11,111 bases of DNA. Source: Dunaliella salina (lineage: Eukaryota > Chlorophyta > Chlorophyceae > Chlamydomonadales > Dunaliellaceae). The notes beneath the pieces are model-generated. The model did no database searches. It was not told the DNA's origin and saw nothing but the letters and a program-made list of their open reading frames with translations. Where the stretch lies: assembly GCA_002284615.2 (NCBI GenBank), contig MU069711.1, positions 318,543 to 329,653 of the forward strand, read 5' to 3'. Below are positions 1-7,082 of this stretch, piece after piece. Each line of letters begins with the position of its first letter. The stretch's first letter is position 1. The position numbers and the translations under genes are program-made.

Positions 1-54
1 TGTGTATGTGCGCACGCACGCGCGCGCAAATGTGTTTGTGTGCGCACACGTTCG
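1..54. repeat. Alternating purine-pyrimidine tract (TG/CG)
   Basis: The first 54 bases are almost entirely TG, CG and CA steps, a composition able to adopt Z-DNA. It closely resembles the GC-rich tail of the GT microsatellite at 4499-4558 and may be the end of another GT tract lying outside the window. Confidence 0.6.
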
Positions 55-549
55 CTCGGTGCTTGCCCCTTCTCCATTAAGTCACACAAAACCAAGATTC
101 TAAGGACAGCATACACTTGACACAGGACGTCTACTTTTCAAGCCGTCTTTGCCCTCCGCCGCCACTGCCAGTATTCAACAAAATTGCACCATCTTCTGTT
201 CTTAACACCTCACAACACTTGATCTCGGCAAAGATGAGGACCTCAAACTCATGCCAAGTTTATTCAAAGAACCACAGACCTGAGCCATACCATGCCAAAT
301 GGCTCAGGCTATTGCCAAGTGCCACAGACTCATGATAGAATGAAGCTAGATCATGCCAAGCACCTTTGTCCAATGCCAGTCTCACCTTGGGGTACAACAA
401 AAAAAACAATTCTATAAAGGTATTACAAGAACATTGTGCAAAAGATGTAGGCTTGCCTTGTTCCTGAGCAGCAAATTAGCCTGTACATACATGAGGTAAA
501 TTATGCCCGATTCACCTTGTCCTCGGGCAGCAGCTTGGCCTGCTCCAAA
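55..549. other. No gene recognised; one short direct repeat
   Basis: I see no supported gene here. A degenerate 28-bp direct repeat lies at 456-483 and 515-542 (ccttgt-cct-gcagca-gcctg pattern). The stretch would be 3' of the minus-strand gene if the candidate terminal exon at 550-645 is real. Confidence 0.5.
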
Positions 550-645
550 TCATGCTCCCATGTCCCTGCGCAACCATGAAACATGACTCCAATTGTGCCC
601 ACCAGTCATTCTGCAAATTGTGGTCCGAACCTTGACCTTCAAGCT
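550..645 (-). CDS. Candidate terminal exon of the minus-strand hydrolase-like gene (weak)
   Basis: On the minus strand an acceptor-like CTTTACAG precedes position 645. The frame from there is open for 31 codons to a TGA at 552-550 and reads SLKVKVRTTICRMTGGHNWS and onward. Beta-strand-like 'LKVKVRTT' followed by 'GGHN' is what one could expect near the catalytic histidine of an alpha/beta hydrolase. The frame would have to begin in phase 0, but the exon at 2138-2021 ends in phase 1. An unseen exon between them is therefore needed, or this call is wrong. A second frame over the same bases also reads 'GSDHNLQ'. Treat as a lead only. Confidence 0.22.
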   Translation of the reverse strand, partial: SLKVKVRTTICRMTGGHNWSHVSWLRRDMGA

Positions 646-1795
646 CTGTAAAGGTGATCCTCTTGCAAGTTGGGCTTCCCTAGTCCCACGTCACTTTTTT
701 GATGCAATTCATTGCGATCGATTGGGACAAGCAATTCCCATGCAGCAGGCTAGGCTTCCCAACACTGGTGCAGAGGAGTCGCCCTGCCTTTGCAGGGGGC
801 AAACACCCTCAGTGGAGGGTGCGAAACGCTGGCAGGCAGTTAGTAGCTATGCTGTGGTTTTGTTTGACCTAAGAGCCTGCCTGCCTATTTTGGTCAACCT
901 GTTCTCAATTTCAAATGCTGAATTCAATTTCCATTCCTTCTAGAATTTGCAAGAGAACACCATGTGCTGGAAAGGAGGAGCAGGACAAGGATGTAGCACG
1001 CTTAAGCTGATCCATTTTTGGGGCAAAAATGAGCTCATTGTGATGCCTTGCACCTCATGCATTCTTGAGACATGCAGCACTACAAGAACAAGATTTTATT
1101 TGGCAGGCTACTGGCAACATATCCATGTAATGGATAACATATCCATAGCTTGGATCTGCGCGGCATCGTTTCTCATTTTCATGGTGAGCAAAGCCCAAAT
1201 TAGCCGCACCACGTGTGACCCTGATCTTCCGCAAAGGTGCCCCCAGGACCTACACGTGACCCACATCAACAGCACTCCATGGATCCCTGGTCTTGCACTA
1301 ATCATCAGCACTGCATGTGGCCTCAAAAAGAAATCTTGCACTATTAAGAGCACTGCGCAGTCTCAAAAAGAAAAGGAAAAGTGTTTTAGGCTGTGAAAAC
1401 ACTCCCCACGTCATTTAAGGAAAAGGATACCTGGGGCCTAGGCACCGTGTATCCCCTTCACCAAGAGAAAGCAATAGAAAGAAGTCAGTGGGGATCAGAA
1501 GGGTTACCAGCAGTGGGCCGTGCCAGATTTGGGTGCGTGGCCTTAATCTTTTTTCACCTCAGGTTCCCTTCAACCCTCTACCCACCCAGCCAGCATTAAC
1601 GAATTGACAGGCAACATGCATGAGCAAGAACTTGCGAAAGGTGTTAAAAGATGAACACATCATAAGAAATTATAGACACGATCATCAAAGGACAATCGTT
1701 CACCTGAGATGCAATTGCAGATTGGCCATGCGGCACAAGATAACGCATTTCATGGTTTACGCATGCATCAAATCAATGTACATTCTTGCACCATG
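646..1795. other. Intron or intergenic stretch with a 43-bp tandem duplication
   Basis: No convincing exon was found on either strand. The open frames here (for example 593-943 and 947-1396 plus) have no recognisable motif. A 43-bp unit starting 'tcttgcacta' and ending in a 'ctcaaaaagaaa' run occurs twice in tandem, at 1291-1333 and 1334-1376. Near 1127-1148 the bases 'atatccatgtaatggata' form a short imperfect palindrome. If the gene continues to 550, this is the remainder of its last intron. Confidence 0.45.
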
Positions 1796-2017
1796 CACCT
1801 GCACCACGTGAATGCACGTGCACCTGCACCCCGTGCACCTGCACCACATGAATGCACCTGCACAACGTGAATGCACCTGCACCACGTGAATGCACCTGCA
1901 CCACGTGAATGCACCTGCACCCCATGCGCCTGCACCACGTGAATGCACCTGCACCACGTGTATTCACCTGCACCACAAGTATTCACCTGCACCACGTGTA
2001 TGCACCTGCACCCCATG
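1796..2017. repeat. 19/15-bp minisatellite with CACGTG palindromes
   Basis: The array has twelve units starting 'cacctgca': nine of 19 bp (consensus cacctgcaccacgtgaatg) and three of 15 bp that end at cc[c]cgtg or ccccatg. A lone 'cacgtg' lies at 1815-1820. Seven CACGTG palindromes occur in the tract. The unit length is 1 mod 3, so the long frames across it on both strands are artefacts. It directly abuts the donor side of the exon ending at 2021. On the minus strand every unit contains CAG|GTGCAT or a near variant, the same bases as that exon's splice donor. Confidence 0.93.
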
Positions 2018-2020
2018 CAC

Positions 2021-2138
2021 CTGTGTGGACGTGTATGGCTGCCTGGCTGCTCTTAACAGCTGCAAGGACATTGTCTTGTAGCTGCGCCAATTGGGCATCG
2101 GACGCGCCTGGACGCATGCATGCCGTGTTCAGGTCCAC
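2021..2138 (-). CDS. Hydrolase-like gene, exon carrying 'VDLNTA'
   Basis: This exon follows a CCCGCAG acceptor at 2139 and begins in phase 0 with VDLNTACMRPGASDAQ, continues 'LAQLQDNVLAAV' and ends 'AAIHVHT' plus one base, before GT at 2020. It follows directly on the preceding exon's last residues 'AFCPQ', and 'CPQVDL' is a plausible continuation after the hydrolase nucleophile strand. Its 39 codons are stop-free with helix-like composition. An alternative donor 15 bp further on (exon end 2006) would add GAWGA in the same phase; I cannot choose between them. It sits between the 19-bp array (downstream) and the acceptor-copy array (upstream), which are both apparently derived from its own borders. 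Confidence 0.68.
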
Positions 2139-2831
2139 CTGCGGGCATCGTTTTGGTGGCATGGCCATGTGCATGGGCACCGTTTTGGTTGCATGCTGTA
2201 CTCAGATGCACCTGCGGGCACTAATTTGGCTGCATGGGCATGGACATGGGCATCGTTTTGACCGCATGCTTTGTTCAGGTCCGCCTGCGGGCACCATTCA
2301 GGCTGCATGGGCATGGGTATGGCCATGAGCATTGTCTTGGTCGCATGCTGTGTTCGAACCCACCTGTGGGCACCATTTAGGCCGCATGGGCATTGGTATG
2401 GGCATGGGCATCTTTTCAGTTGCACGTTGCGTTCAGATTCACCTGAGGGCACCATTTAGGCTGCATGGGCATGGGCATCGTTTTGACTGCATGCTGCGTC
2501 TAAATCCACCTGTAGGCATTGTTTGGGTCGCTTTAGCAAAGGCAAGGGCACGGGCATTGTTTCGGTTGGATGCCCTGTTCAGATCCACCTGCAGGCATCG
2601 TTTGGGTTGCATGGGCAAAGGCACCATTTCATGCCCATCATGGCCATGGGCATGGGCATGGGCATGGGCATCACTCCGGTTGCATGAGTACCTTGGCATG
2701 GGCATCGTTTTGGCTGCATGCAGTGTCCAGATCCACCTGGAGGCACCCTTTTGGCCACATGGGCATGGGCATCGCTTGTAATGCATACTCTGCTCGGATC
2801 CACCTGCAGGCATCGCATGCTCACAATCCAG
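2136..2831. repeat. 67/73/79-bp tandem array made of copies of the acceptor of the exon at 2138
   Basis: CACCTG or its variant CGCCTG occurs at 2136, 2209, 2282, 2361, 2440, 2507, 2586, 2734 and 2801. The spacings are 73, 73, 79, 79, 67, 79, 148 and 67. Each is minus-strand CAG|GTG followed by about 20 bp matching the exon start. The eight extra copies read VHLSTAC, ADLNKAC, VGSNTAC, VNLNATC, VDLDAAC, VDLNRAS, VDLDTAC and VDPSRVC, against VDLNTAC in the exon. The rest of each unit is intron-end sequence with a variable number of catggg-type hexamers. Unit lengths are 1 mod 3, so the array as a whole is not coding. Confidence 0.93.
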
Positions 2832-2882
2832 TCCTTGGTTAATTTGAAATGCGCTTTACCATGGCACGTTAGGATTTGTGTA

Positions 2883-2932
2883 AATTGGGGCCTCAGACAC
2901 GCCTCAATGCATGCATGCTGTATCTTCAACCT
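2883..2932 (-). repeat. Decayed copy of the 'VDLNTACMRPGASD' exon start
   Basis: On the minus strand an AAAG|GTT junction is followed by VEDTACMH, a stop, then GVSEA. This aligns codon by codon with VDLNTACMRPGASDA of the exon at 2138. The stop and substitutions mark it as a dead copy inside the intron. Confidence 0.72.
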
Positions 2933-2984
2933 TTGTATTATTTTACACCAGCCCGTGTTCACTTGAAGCACTCAGAGTTGTACA

Positions 2985-3040
2985 GAATGGGCATCAGACA
3001 TGCCTAGATGCATGCACATCATAATTCGATCCACCTGCAG
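2985..3040 (-). repeat. Decayed copy of the exon start with its splice acceptor
   Basis: On the minus strand CTGCAG|GTGGAT opens a frame reading VDRIMMCMHLGMSDAH. It matches the exon's VDLNTACMRPGASDAQ with one extra codon, and the acceptor is intact. A stop follows after a few more codons ('SVQL' then TGA). Confidence 0.75.
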
Positions 3041-3050
3041 AATTTTCCCT

Positions 3051-3083
3051 TGACTGGACACATGCATGCCTGTGTTTGGATCG
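3051..3083 (-). repeat. Short decayed copy of the exon start
   Basis: The minus-strand bases GATCCAAACACAGGCATGCA and the following TGTGTCCAG match the exon's GACCTGAACACGGCATGCAT then GCGTCCAGG. The splice AG is missing. Confidence 0.6.
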
Positions 3084-3271
3084 CGAGCTGTGCATGGTGC
3101 TAGTCACAGCCAATCCCTAGGTACATGGAGTTGCACGTTTGCATGGCATGTTTGATACATGACAGCACCCAAAGAGCAGCAGGTGGCCCTGGATACAGGC
3201 ACGCCCTCACTGGCTGGCAAATCCTTCCATCCGACCCTCCCCCTCACCCTGCCCTCGGTTGTTATCTTCAG

Positions 3272-3330
3272 CAGCAGCGGCAGCGGCAGCAGCAGCAGCG
3301 GTAGCAGCAGCACCACCACCACCACCAACT
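3272..3330. repeat. Triplet tract (CAG/CGG then CAC)
   Basis: Repeated cag/cgg triplets followed by five cac/acc triplets. It lies in the large intron between the exons at 4280 and 2138. The plus frame around it (3159-3698) reads Ser and Thr runs without other recognisable features, so I do not call a gene. Confidence 0.85.
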
Positions 3331-3440
3331 GTGAGACCGAGGGTGCATCAACACACACGGTGCTTTTAAACACCTCCAACACCTTACTACACACTACATG
3401 TCCATCCCACTCAGCCACCCATGCGTGCCCATTATGCACT

Positions 3441-3463
3441 CAGGCATGTTTGAATCCACTTGC
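3441..3463 (-). repeat. Possible remnant of the 'VDLN' exon start
   Basis: The minus strand reads GCAAGTGGATTCAAACATGC (QVDSNM), similar to QVDLNTAC at the C-P-Q/V-D-L junction. It is short and weaker than the other copies. Confidence 0.4.
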
Positions 3464-3654
3464 ATGCAGTATTTTGAACCACAGTGTGCCATTCTTGTGC
3501 CACAATGTTCCTCGCATCCAAATAAGCACACTTTTGCAACACCTTGTGCGACAATCTTTGCATCACAATTTGCACCTTTGCACGCCACCATGGTCTTATG
3601 TATCACTGACCACAGAAATTTTGCACACAAAAAGTGGCACGCCAGGAGCTGCAC

Positions 3655-3690
3655 AGCCAGACATCAAACGCGCCTGGATGCATGCAAACT
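3655..3690 (-). repeat. Decayed copy of the 'ACMRPGASDA' part of the exon
   Basis: The minus strand reads VCMHPGAFDV in one frame, aligned to ACMRPGASDA of the exon at 2138. The central bases TCCAGGCGCGT are identical. It lies about 1.5 kb upstream of the exon in the same intron. Confidence 0.65.
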
Positions 3691-4169
3691 GGATATAGAG
3701 AAATGTGCAGCGCTTCTGGCCAAAATGTTTGCCTAAGTCAAATGAATGAAATAGTCAGGGAATCCCGGGCACTTGGACCTAATTCCTTTCTATAACAGTG
3801 TAAGTTCCTTTCTATGACAGGGCAGGGAGTGCATAGTGCCTCCAATCTTGCTTTCCCAGGGGATTGCATGCCAAAGCTCGCCTGCTTGTGGAGATTCCTG
3901 TGTGCCATGTCCCCTGCAAGGTATACCTTTTGGGTGCCTTGTCCCCTGCAAGATATACCTTCATATCCTTGTCCCCTGCAGCACATACCTGTTCCTCTAT
4001 GCAAATAAGCTATCAATGAGACAAGTACACACAGCACCAAATCCTTCACGCTAAAAAGAGCACCTAACCACGCCTGGGAGTTGAGCACATGCACAACACA
4101 ACTCCATGTGTACGCACCAATGGGCAAAATGCTACATAGGGCTCCTACTTGCATCTGGGCGTAGAACGT

Positions 4170-4170
<1 letters not shown>
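3691..4170. other. Intron stretch with two short tandem repeats
   Basis: No exon is supported here. 'ttcctttctat[ag]acag' occurs twice about 24 bp apart near 3783-3821. 'gtcccctgca' followed by an atacct-type tail occurs three times at 3909, 3941 and 3971, spaced 32 and 30 bp. On the minus strand the latter repeats are acceptor-like (CTTGCAGGGGAC). They could be junction copies too, but I found no matching exon. Confidence 0.55.

Positions 4171-4252
<82 letters not shown>
4171..4252. repeat. (CA)n microsatellite, about 40 units
   Basis: An uninterrupted plus-strand CA run of about 80 bp. It lies just downstream of the donor of the exon at 4280 on the minus strand, where the pre-mRNA would carry (GU)n. 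It is complementary to the tract at 4422-4498. Confidence 0.98.
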
Positions 4253-4253
<1 letters not shown>

Positions 4254-4279
4254 CACAGCACACTCACACATGTGCGTAC

Positions 4280-4354
4280 CTGAGGGCAAAACGCGATGAC
4301 AGAAGTGGCCAAAGGGGAAAAGAGGAGGGAAGCTGTGGCCCCCATACTGTCACC
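4280..4354 (-). CDS. Hydrolase-like gene, exon carrying the GDSMG nucleophile elbow
   Basis: This is a 75-bp exon between TTTCTCAG (4355) and GTACGC (4279), phase 0 at both ends. It begins GDSMGATASLLFSPLATSV and ends 'IAFCPQ'. G-D-S-M-G fits GxSxG, so the serine is the likely nucleophile. The following 'LLFSPLA..VIAFCPQ' resembles the helix and next strand in alpha/beta hydrolases with S-M-G and F-x-P-Q motifs. Upstream, 'HVLML' forms the strand entering the elbow, so the split falls exactly between strand and turn. Complementary CA and GT tracts flank the exon. Its length is a multiple of three, so skipping would remove the nucleophile in frame. Confidence 0.82.
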
Positions 4355-4420
4355 CTGAGAAACAATGACAGACAGAAATAGGGAAAGATTAGAAGATAGG
4401 TTGTATTGGTTAATACATGG

Positions 4421-4421
<1 letters not shown>

Positions 4422-4505
<84 letters not shown>

Positions 4506-4558
4506 TGCGCGCGCGCGCGCGCACACGCGTGCCCGCGTGCGCATGCGCGTGTGCGCGC
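4422..4558. repeat. (GT)n microsatellite with CG-rich alternating tail
   Basis: About 77 bp of pure GT (4422-4498) runs into 60 bp of GT/GC alternation containing gcgcgcgcgc and tgcgcatgcgcg. The roughly 137-bp tract is nearly all alternating purine-pyrimidine, a strong Z-DNA candidate. It lies in the intron upstream of the exon at 4354. Confidence 0.98.
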
Positions 4559-4814
4559 TTGCTCTTTAGCATTTTAAACCAAATGAATGACTGCTCTTTG
4601 TAGCTTTTGATGGAGTGAAAAATCTGAATTTACTGCATTGGCTGAGAGTTTGTTTGTGCCAAGATCTTTTGTGCCAAATTACAATGCTTTTCCATGGTAC
4701 ACCAAATTCATTAAAGTCACAACTTCAAAGAACCCCAGGTCAATTTCTTTTATTTTTTTGCCACACCTTCTTCTAAAGCACAAATGCGCAGAACAAAACG
4801 TTACCTTCACTTAC

Positions 4815-5142
4815 CAGCATAAGCACGTGCTTGTAGCGCCGTGTGTACCTGCTGGTCCTCTCGTTGTAGTATTGAAGGCTTGCTCCCTGCCTGCTGAAAA
4901 TGCTAGCATCGTTTTGAAGGTCGCCCACTCTTCCACTGGAACAGGCACCAAGGCTGCTTGCCACCCTTGAGGTATCACTACTTTCACTTGCACTGGTGGC
5001 ATTGTTGCTTTTGCTGTTATTACTAATGTTGCTGCTGCTGCTGCTACTTCTGCTGCTAGAGGCAAGGGCATTGTCATCATCTGCGTCAAGGCCACCGAAC
5101 CAAGATCGAGCTGGGTCCACCACATACAGCACATCAAAATCC
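4815..5142 (-). CDS. Hydrolase-like gene, exon with 'FDVLYVVDPARSWF'
   Basis: The 328-bp exon lies between CCTTGCAG (5143) and a strong donor GTAAGT (4814-4809). The first G completes an Arg codon with the preceding exon. It reads DFDVLYVVDPARSWFGGLDA, then an acidic stretch, a Ser/Asn-rich low-complexity linker (trinucleotide tract around 5029-5055), and a folded C-terminal part SLQYYNERTSRYTRRYKH ending 'VLML'. The first segment looks like a core beta strand with an active-site-side loop, and the last leads into GDSMG. The polyserine linker is probably a disordered insertion. The exon ends in phase 0 and fits the next exon exactly. Confidence 0.82.
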
Positions 5143-5285
5143 CTGCAAGGTGTTGAATTTCCAGCAAAGTTATGACAAGATGCCTCCAGTAGAAAAGGGT
5201 CCACCACGTATAACATATCAAAGTACCTGCAAGGATGGGGATGTCGGATTCCCAGCAAGAGTGTGTCAGCAAGAGTGGTAGAAAA
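5113..5285 (-). repeat. 84-bp tandem duplication spanning a splice acceptor
   Basis: The plus-strand block starting 'gggtccaccac' at 5113 recurs at 5197, and both blocks end in 'gtagaaaa'. Each holds minus-strand CCTTGCAG followed by an FD-LYVVDP frame. The extra acceptor is at 5227. Its copy reads YFDMLYVVDP and stays open into the real exon, since 84 bp is 28 codons. Confidence 0.85.
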
Positions 5286-5347
5286 AAAGTTGCTGCAAGC
5301 AGTCCTTTCTTCATCCTTAGGGCACTGAAGGTGACGCCAAAGCCCAC

Positions 5348-5448
5348 CTTTCAGCGTCAGACTGTGCAGCCTTGTACAGCCGAGACAGCAGGCCAGCCCA
5401 GTTTGGCGTCCCAGGTGCGCTGCCAAAGGCCACCACCAGCAGCTCACT
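5348..5448 (-). CDS. Hydrolase-like gene, exon with 'VVAFGSAPG..PNW'
   Basis: The 101-bp exon follows CAATTCCACAG (acceptor at 5450-5449) and ends before GTGGGC (5347). It reads SELLVVAFGSAPGTPNWAGL and then LSRLYKAAQSDAE plus two bases. The extra AG joins the next exon's G to give Arg, so phase 2 is kept. 'LLVVAFGSAPG' looks like the first core strand and oxyanion loop of an alpha/beta hydrolase, followed by an amphipathic helix. The longer open frame over the same bases (5447-4773) is a different frame and is an artefact. The donor GTGGGC is weaker than the others. Confidence 0.8.
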
Positions 5449-5458
5449 CTGTGGAATT

Positions 5459-5664
5459 GTAGGTTACAGGTTACAGGGAAAAGAAGGCCTGTAAAAGAAG
5501 GCCTCTGCGGTAGTTACATTACATCACATTACATTACATTACGTTACATTACATTACATTACATTACATTACATTAGGAAACGTAACCTTCAGCCAGGCA
5601 GTTCAGGTGAGGGAGCGTAGGTTACAGGTCATAAGAAAAATAAGGCATGGGAAAAAAGGCCTCT
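5459..5664. repeat. Duplicated segment flanking an ATTAC microsatellite
   Basis: 'gtaggttacagg' followed by A-rich sequence and 'aaggcctct' occurs at 5459-5506 and again, diverged, at 5617-5664. Between them lies (ATTAC)n at 5513-5576, with about twelve units and two or three variants. The tract is intronic, just upstream of the minus-strand exon at 5448. Near 5773-5786 the exon-start bases TGAGCTGCTGGT recur once more on the minus strand (reading NELLV), a possible junction fragment. Confidence 0.8.
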
Positions 5665-6172
5665 ACTAGAGCGTACACCAAAGCTAAAGCTGAAAAGAGA
5701 GCAATTGGTTGCCGGAGCTGTGTGAGCGCTCAGCAAAGAGGCAGAGCATGTCTAAAAAACACATAACCAGCAGCTCATTCAGCGGGTGTAGAAATGGCGG
5801 TCATCTGTTCCATGGGTCGTCAAGTGGATGCATCCAAACCTCAAAGTAAGGATTTCGCATGCACGGCCAGGTAAATGAGGAACCAGGCGATAAAGTTCGC
5901 ATGAGACGTTAAGGAGATGCCTCAAGCATCTGATGAGGGTGCATATGATTCAAAACTTGCTCTGCATGGCCGAGTACATGAAGGGCCAGGCTATGAAGTT
6001 AAAGCATGAGATGCCAATGAGAAGTCAATTATGGGGATGATAAATCATGCATGATCAGGAGTATGCTCTGGGACCTGGTGAGCCGTTGCATGCACCCTGT
6101 AATTGCTGCTTGCTCAGAGTATGGCAGTCAGGTAAAGCCCAAGCCCATGGTTTGATTTAGTGCAGCCAAGCT
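5665..6172. other. Intron stretch without recognised feature
   Basis: Apart from the NELLV-like fragment near 5773, I see nothing coding. It belongs to the 1129-bp intron between the exons at 6578 and 5448. There are scattered catgagatg- and gcatgcatg-type words but no clear tandem unit. Confidence 0.5.
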
Positions 6173-6485
6173 CTGCCCTTGGACGGGCTTTTGGGGGGGT
6201 GCATCCTTCATCCCATTGCAAGGTTTCTTTTACGGAGATGCAAAACTTATCACGATGGAAGGCGTTCTTTCTGGATGTGCATCCTTTATCACAACGCAAG
6301 GCTTTCCTTCCTGGAGGTGCGTAATCCATTAAAGTACAAGGCTACCTGTCTGAAGGTGCATGATTCATCACAACCCAAGGCTTTCTTTGTGGTTGTGCAT
6401 ATTACATCACGACGCAAGGCTCCCTTTTTGGAGGTGCATGATTAACCACAACACAAGGCTTTCTTGCTGGAGGCACATTAATTAT
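6173..6485. repeat. 39-bp minisatellite, eight units
   Basis: Units start at 6173, 6212, 6251, 6290, 6330, 6369, 6408 and 6447. Seven are 39 bp and one is 40 bp. The core is 'cacaacgcaaggctttc' then 'tggaggtgcat'. Because 39 bp is 13 codons, open frames run through on both strands (13-residue periodicity). The frames are not otherwise protein-like. The array lies in the intron, 92 bp downstream (minus strand) of the exon ending at 6578. Confidence 0.92.
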
Positions 6486-6577
6486 CACAACCTTACGTTC
6501 TGCAGGCATAGAAGCCCATTCTGGATTATGGTAATGAGCATTCTTTCCATGAGAGGAACCATGGGAGGCATGCATAC

Positions 6578-6868
6578 CTGGACCTTGCCCTCGGGTGGAC
6601 TTCCAGGAGGCGCGCCATGTGTTGCTGGCTCCGACACAGAGGAACCCTGCAGCCTGCTCTGCGCAAGCCTGTCCCTGATGGGCATTGTACAAGGACCTAA
6701 GGCTAGCTTGAAATAGCCAGGGCCTAAGTTGGGGGATGCCAACCCATCGATGCTGCTGCTGCTGCCGCTGCCGGTTGGGGAGGTGCCGGTGGTGGCGGTG
6801 GTGCTTGTTCCACCACAGACACCAGAGGACAAGTCATGGTTGGTGTCCCCGGCAACAGACCCTGCAAC
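6578..6868 (-). CDS. Hydrolase-like gene, exon with 'YFKLALGPCTMPIRDRL'
   Basis: The 291-bp, 97-codon exon, phase 0 at both ends, lies between GTGTTTGCAG (6869) and GTATGC (6577). It starts VAGSVAGDTNHDLSSGV, has a Thr/Gly/Ser-rich linker (triplet tract near 6750-6770), then a conserved-looking block GPGYFKLALGPCTMPIRDRL, and a Pro/Gly-rich end 'APPGSPPEGKVQ'. It joins the exon beginning SELLVV without a phase change. The block 'FKLALGP.TMP.RDRL' probably precedes the hydrolase core. I do not recognise the family well enough to name it. The alternative plus frame (6729-7352) over the same DNA looks like a shadow. Confidence 0.72.
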
Positions 6869-6914
6869 CTGCAAACACATGGCATGTGCATTGTGTGTGA
6901 AGTGTGAGGAAGGT

Positions 6915-7082
6915 TATGCCTACAAGGTCAACAGCATGGCATTAAGGTCTTGGCCTTATGCTTACAAGGCCAACAGCATGGCATTAAGGTCTTGGCCTTA
7001 TGCTTACAAGGCCAACAGCATGGCATTAAGGTATTGGCCTCATGCTTACAAGGCCAACAGCATGGCATTAAGGTATTGGCCT
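6915..7082. repeat. 42-bp minisatellite, four units
   Basis: Four near-identical 42-bp units lie at 6915, 6957, 6999 and 7041. In the plus frame they read a 14-residue repeat (YAYKANSMALRSWP). The minus frame is also open. The array lies in the intron just upstream (minus strand) of the exon at 6868. Its 'ATGCCATGCTGTTGG' resembles the acceptor region ATGCCATGTGTTTGCAGG, so it may also be junction-derived; this is tentative. Confidence 0.92.

Noticed and set aside
1796..2017. CRISPR-like array
   Set aside because: Units are contiguous with no unique spacers, and the context is eukaryotic.
1757..2813. Several open frames on both strands with periodic peptides
   Set aside because: They are translations of 19-bp and 67/73/79-bp units. 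These are mostly not multiples of three, so no single repeated protein is encoded.
3159..3698. 179-codon plus-strand frame with Ser/Thr runs
   Set aside because: The runs come from a triplet tract and the rest has no recognisable feature. It overlaps decayed copies of a minus-strand exon.
4106..4577. Thr-His or Cys-Val repeat proteins
   Set aside because: These frames are only readings through the CA and GT microsatellites.
4773..5447. 224-codon minus-strand frame as one gene
   Set aside because: It merges the exon at 5142-4815 with intron sequence and reads the exon at 5448-5348 in the wrong frame. The spliced reading gives better motifs and consistent phases.
6179..6445. Possible protein with a 13-residue repeat
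   Set aside because: The 39-bp unit is a multiple of three, but one unit is 40 bp, the peptide has no conserved pattern, and the array lies in an intron of the minus-strand gene.
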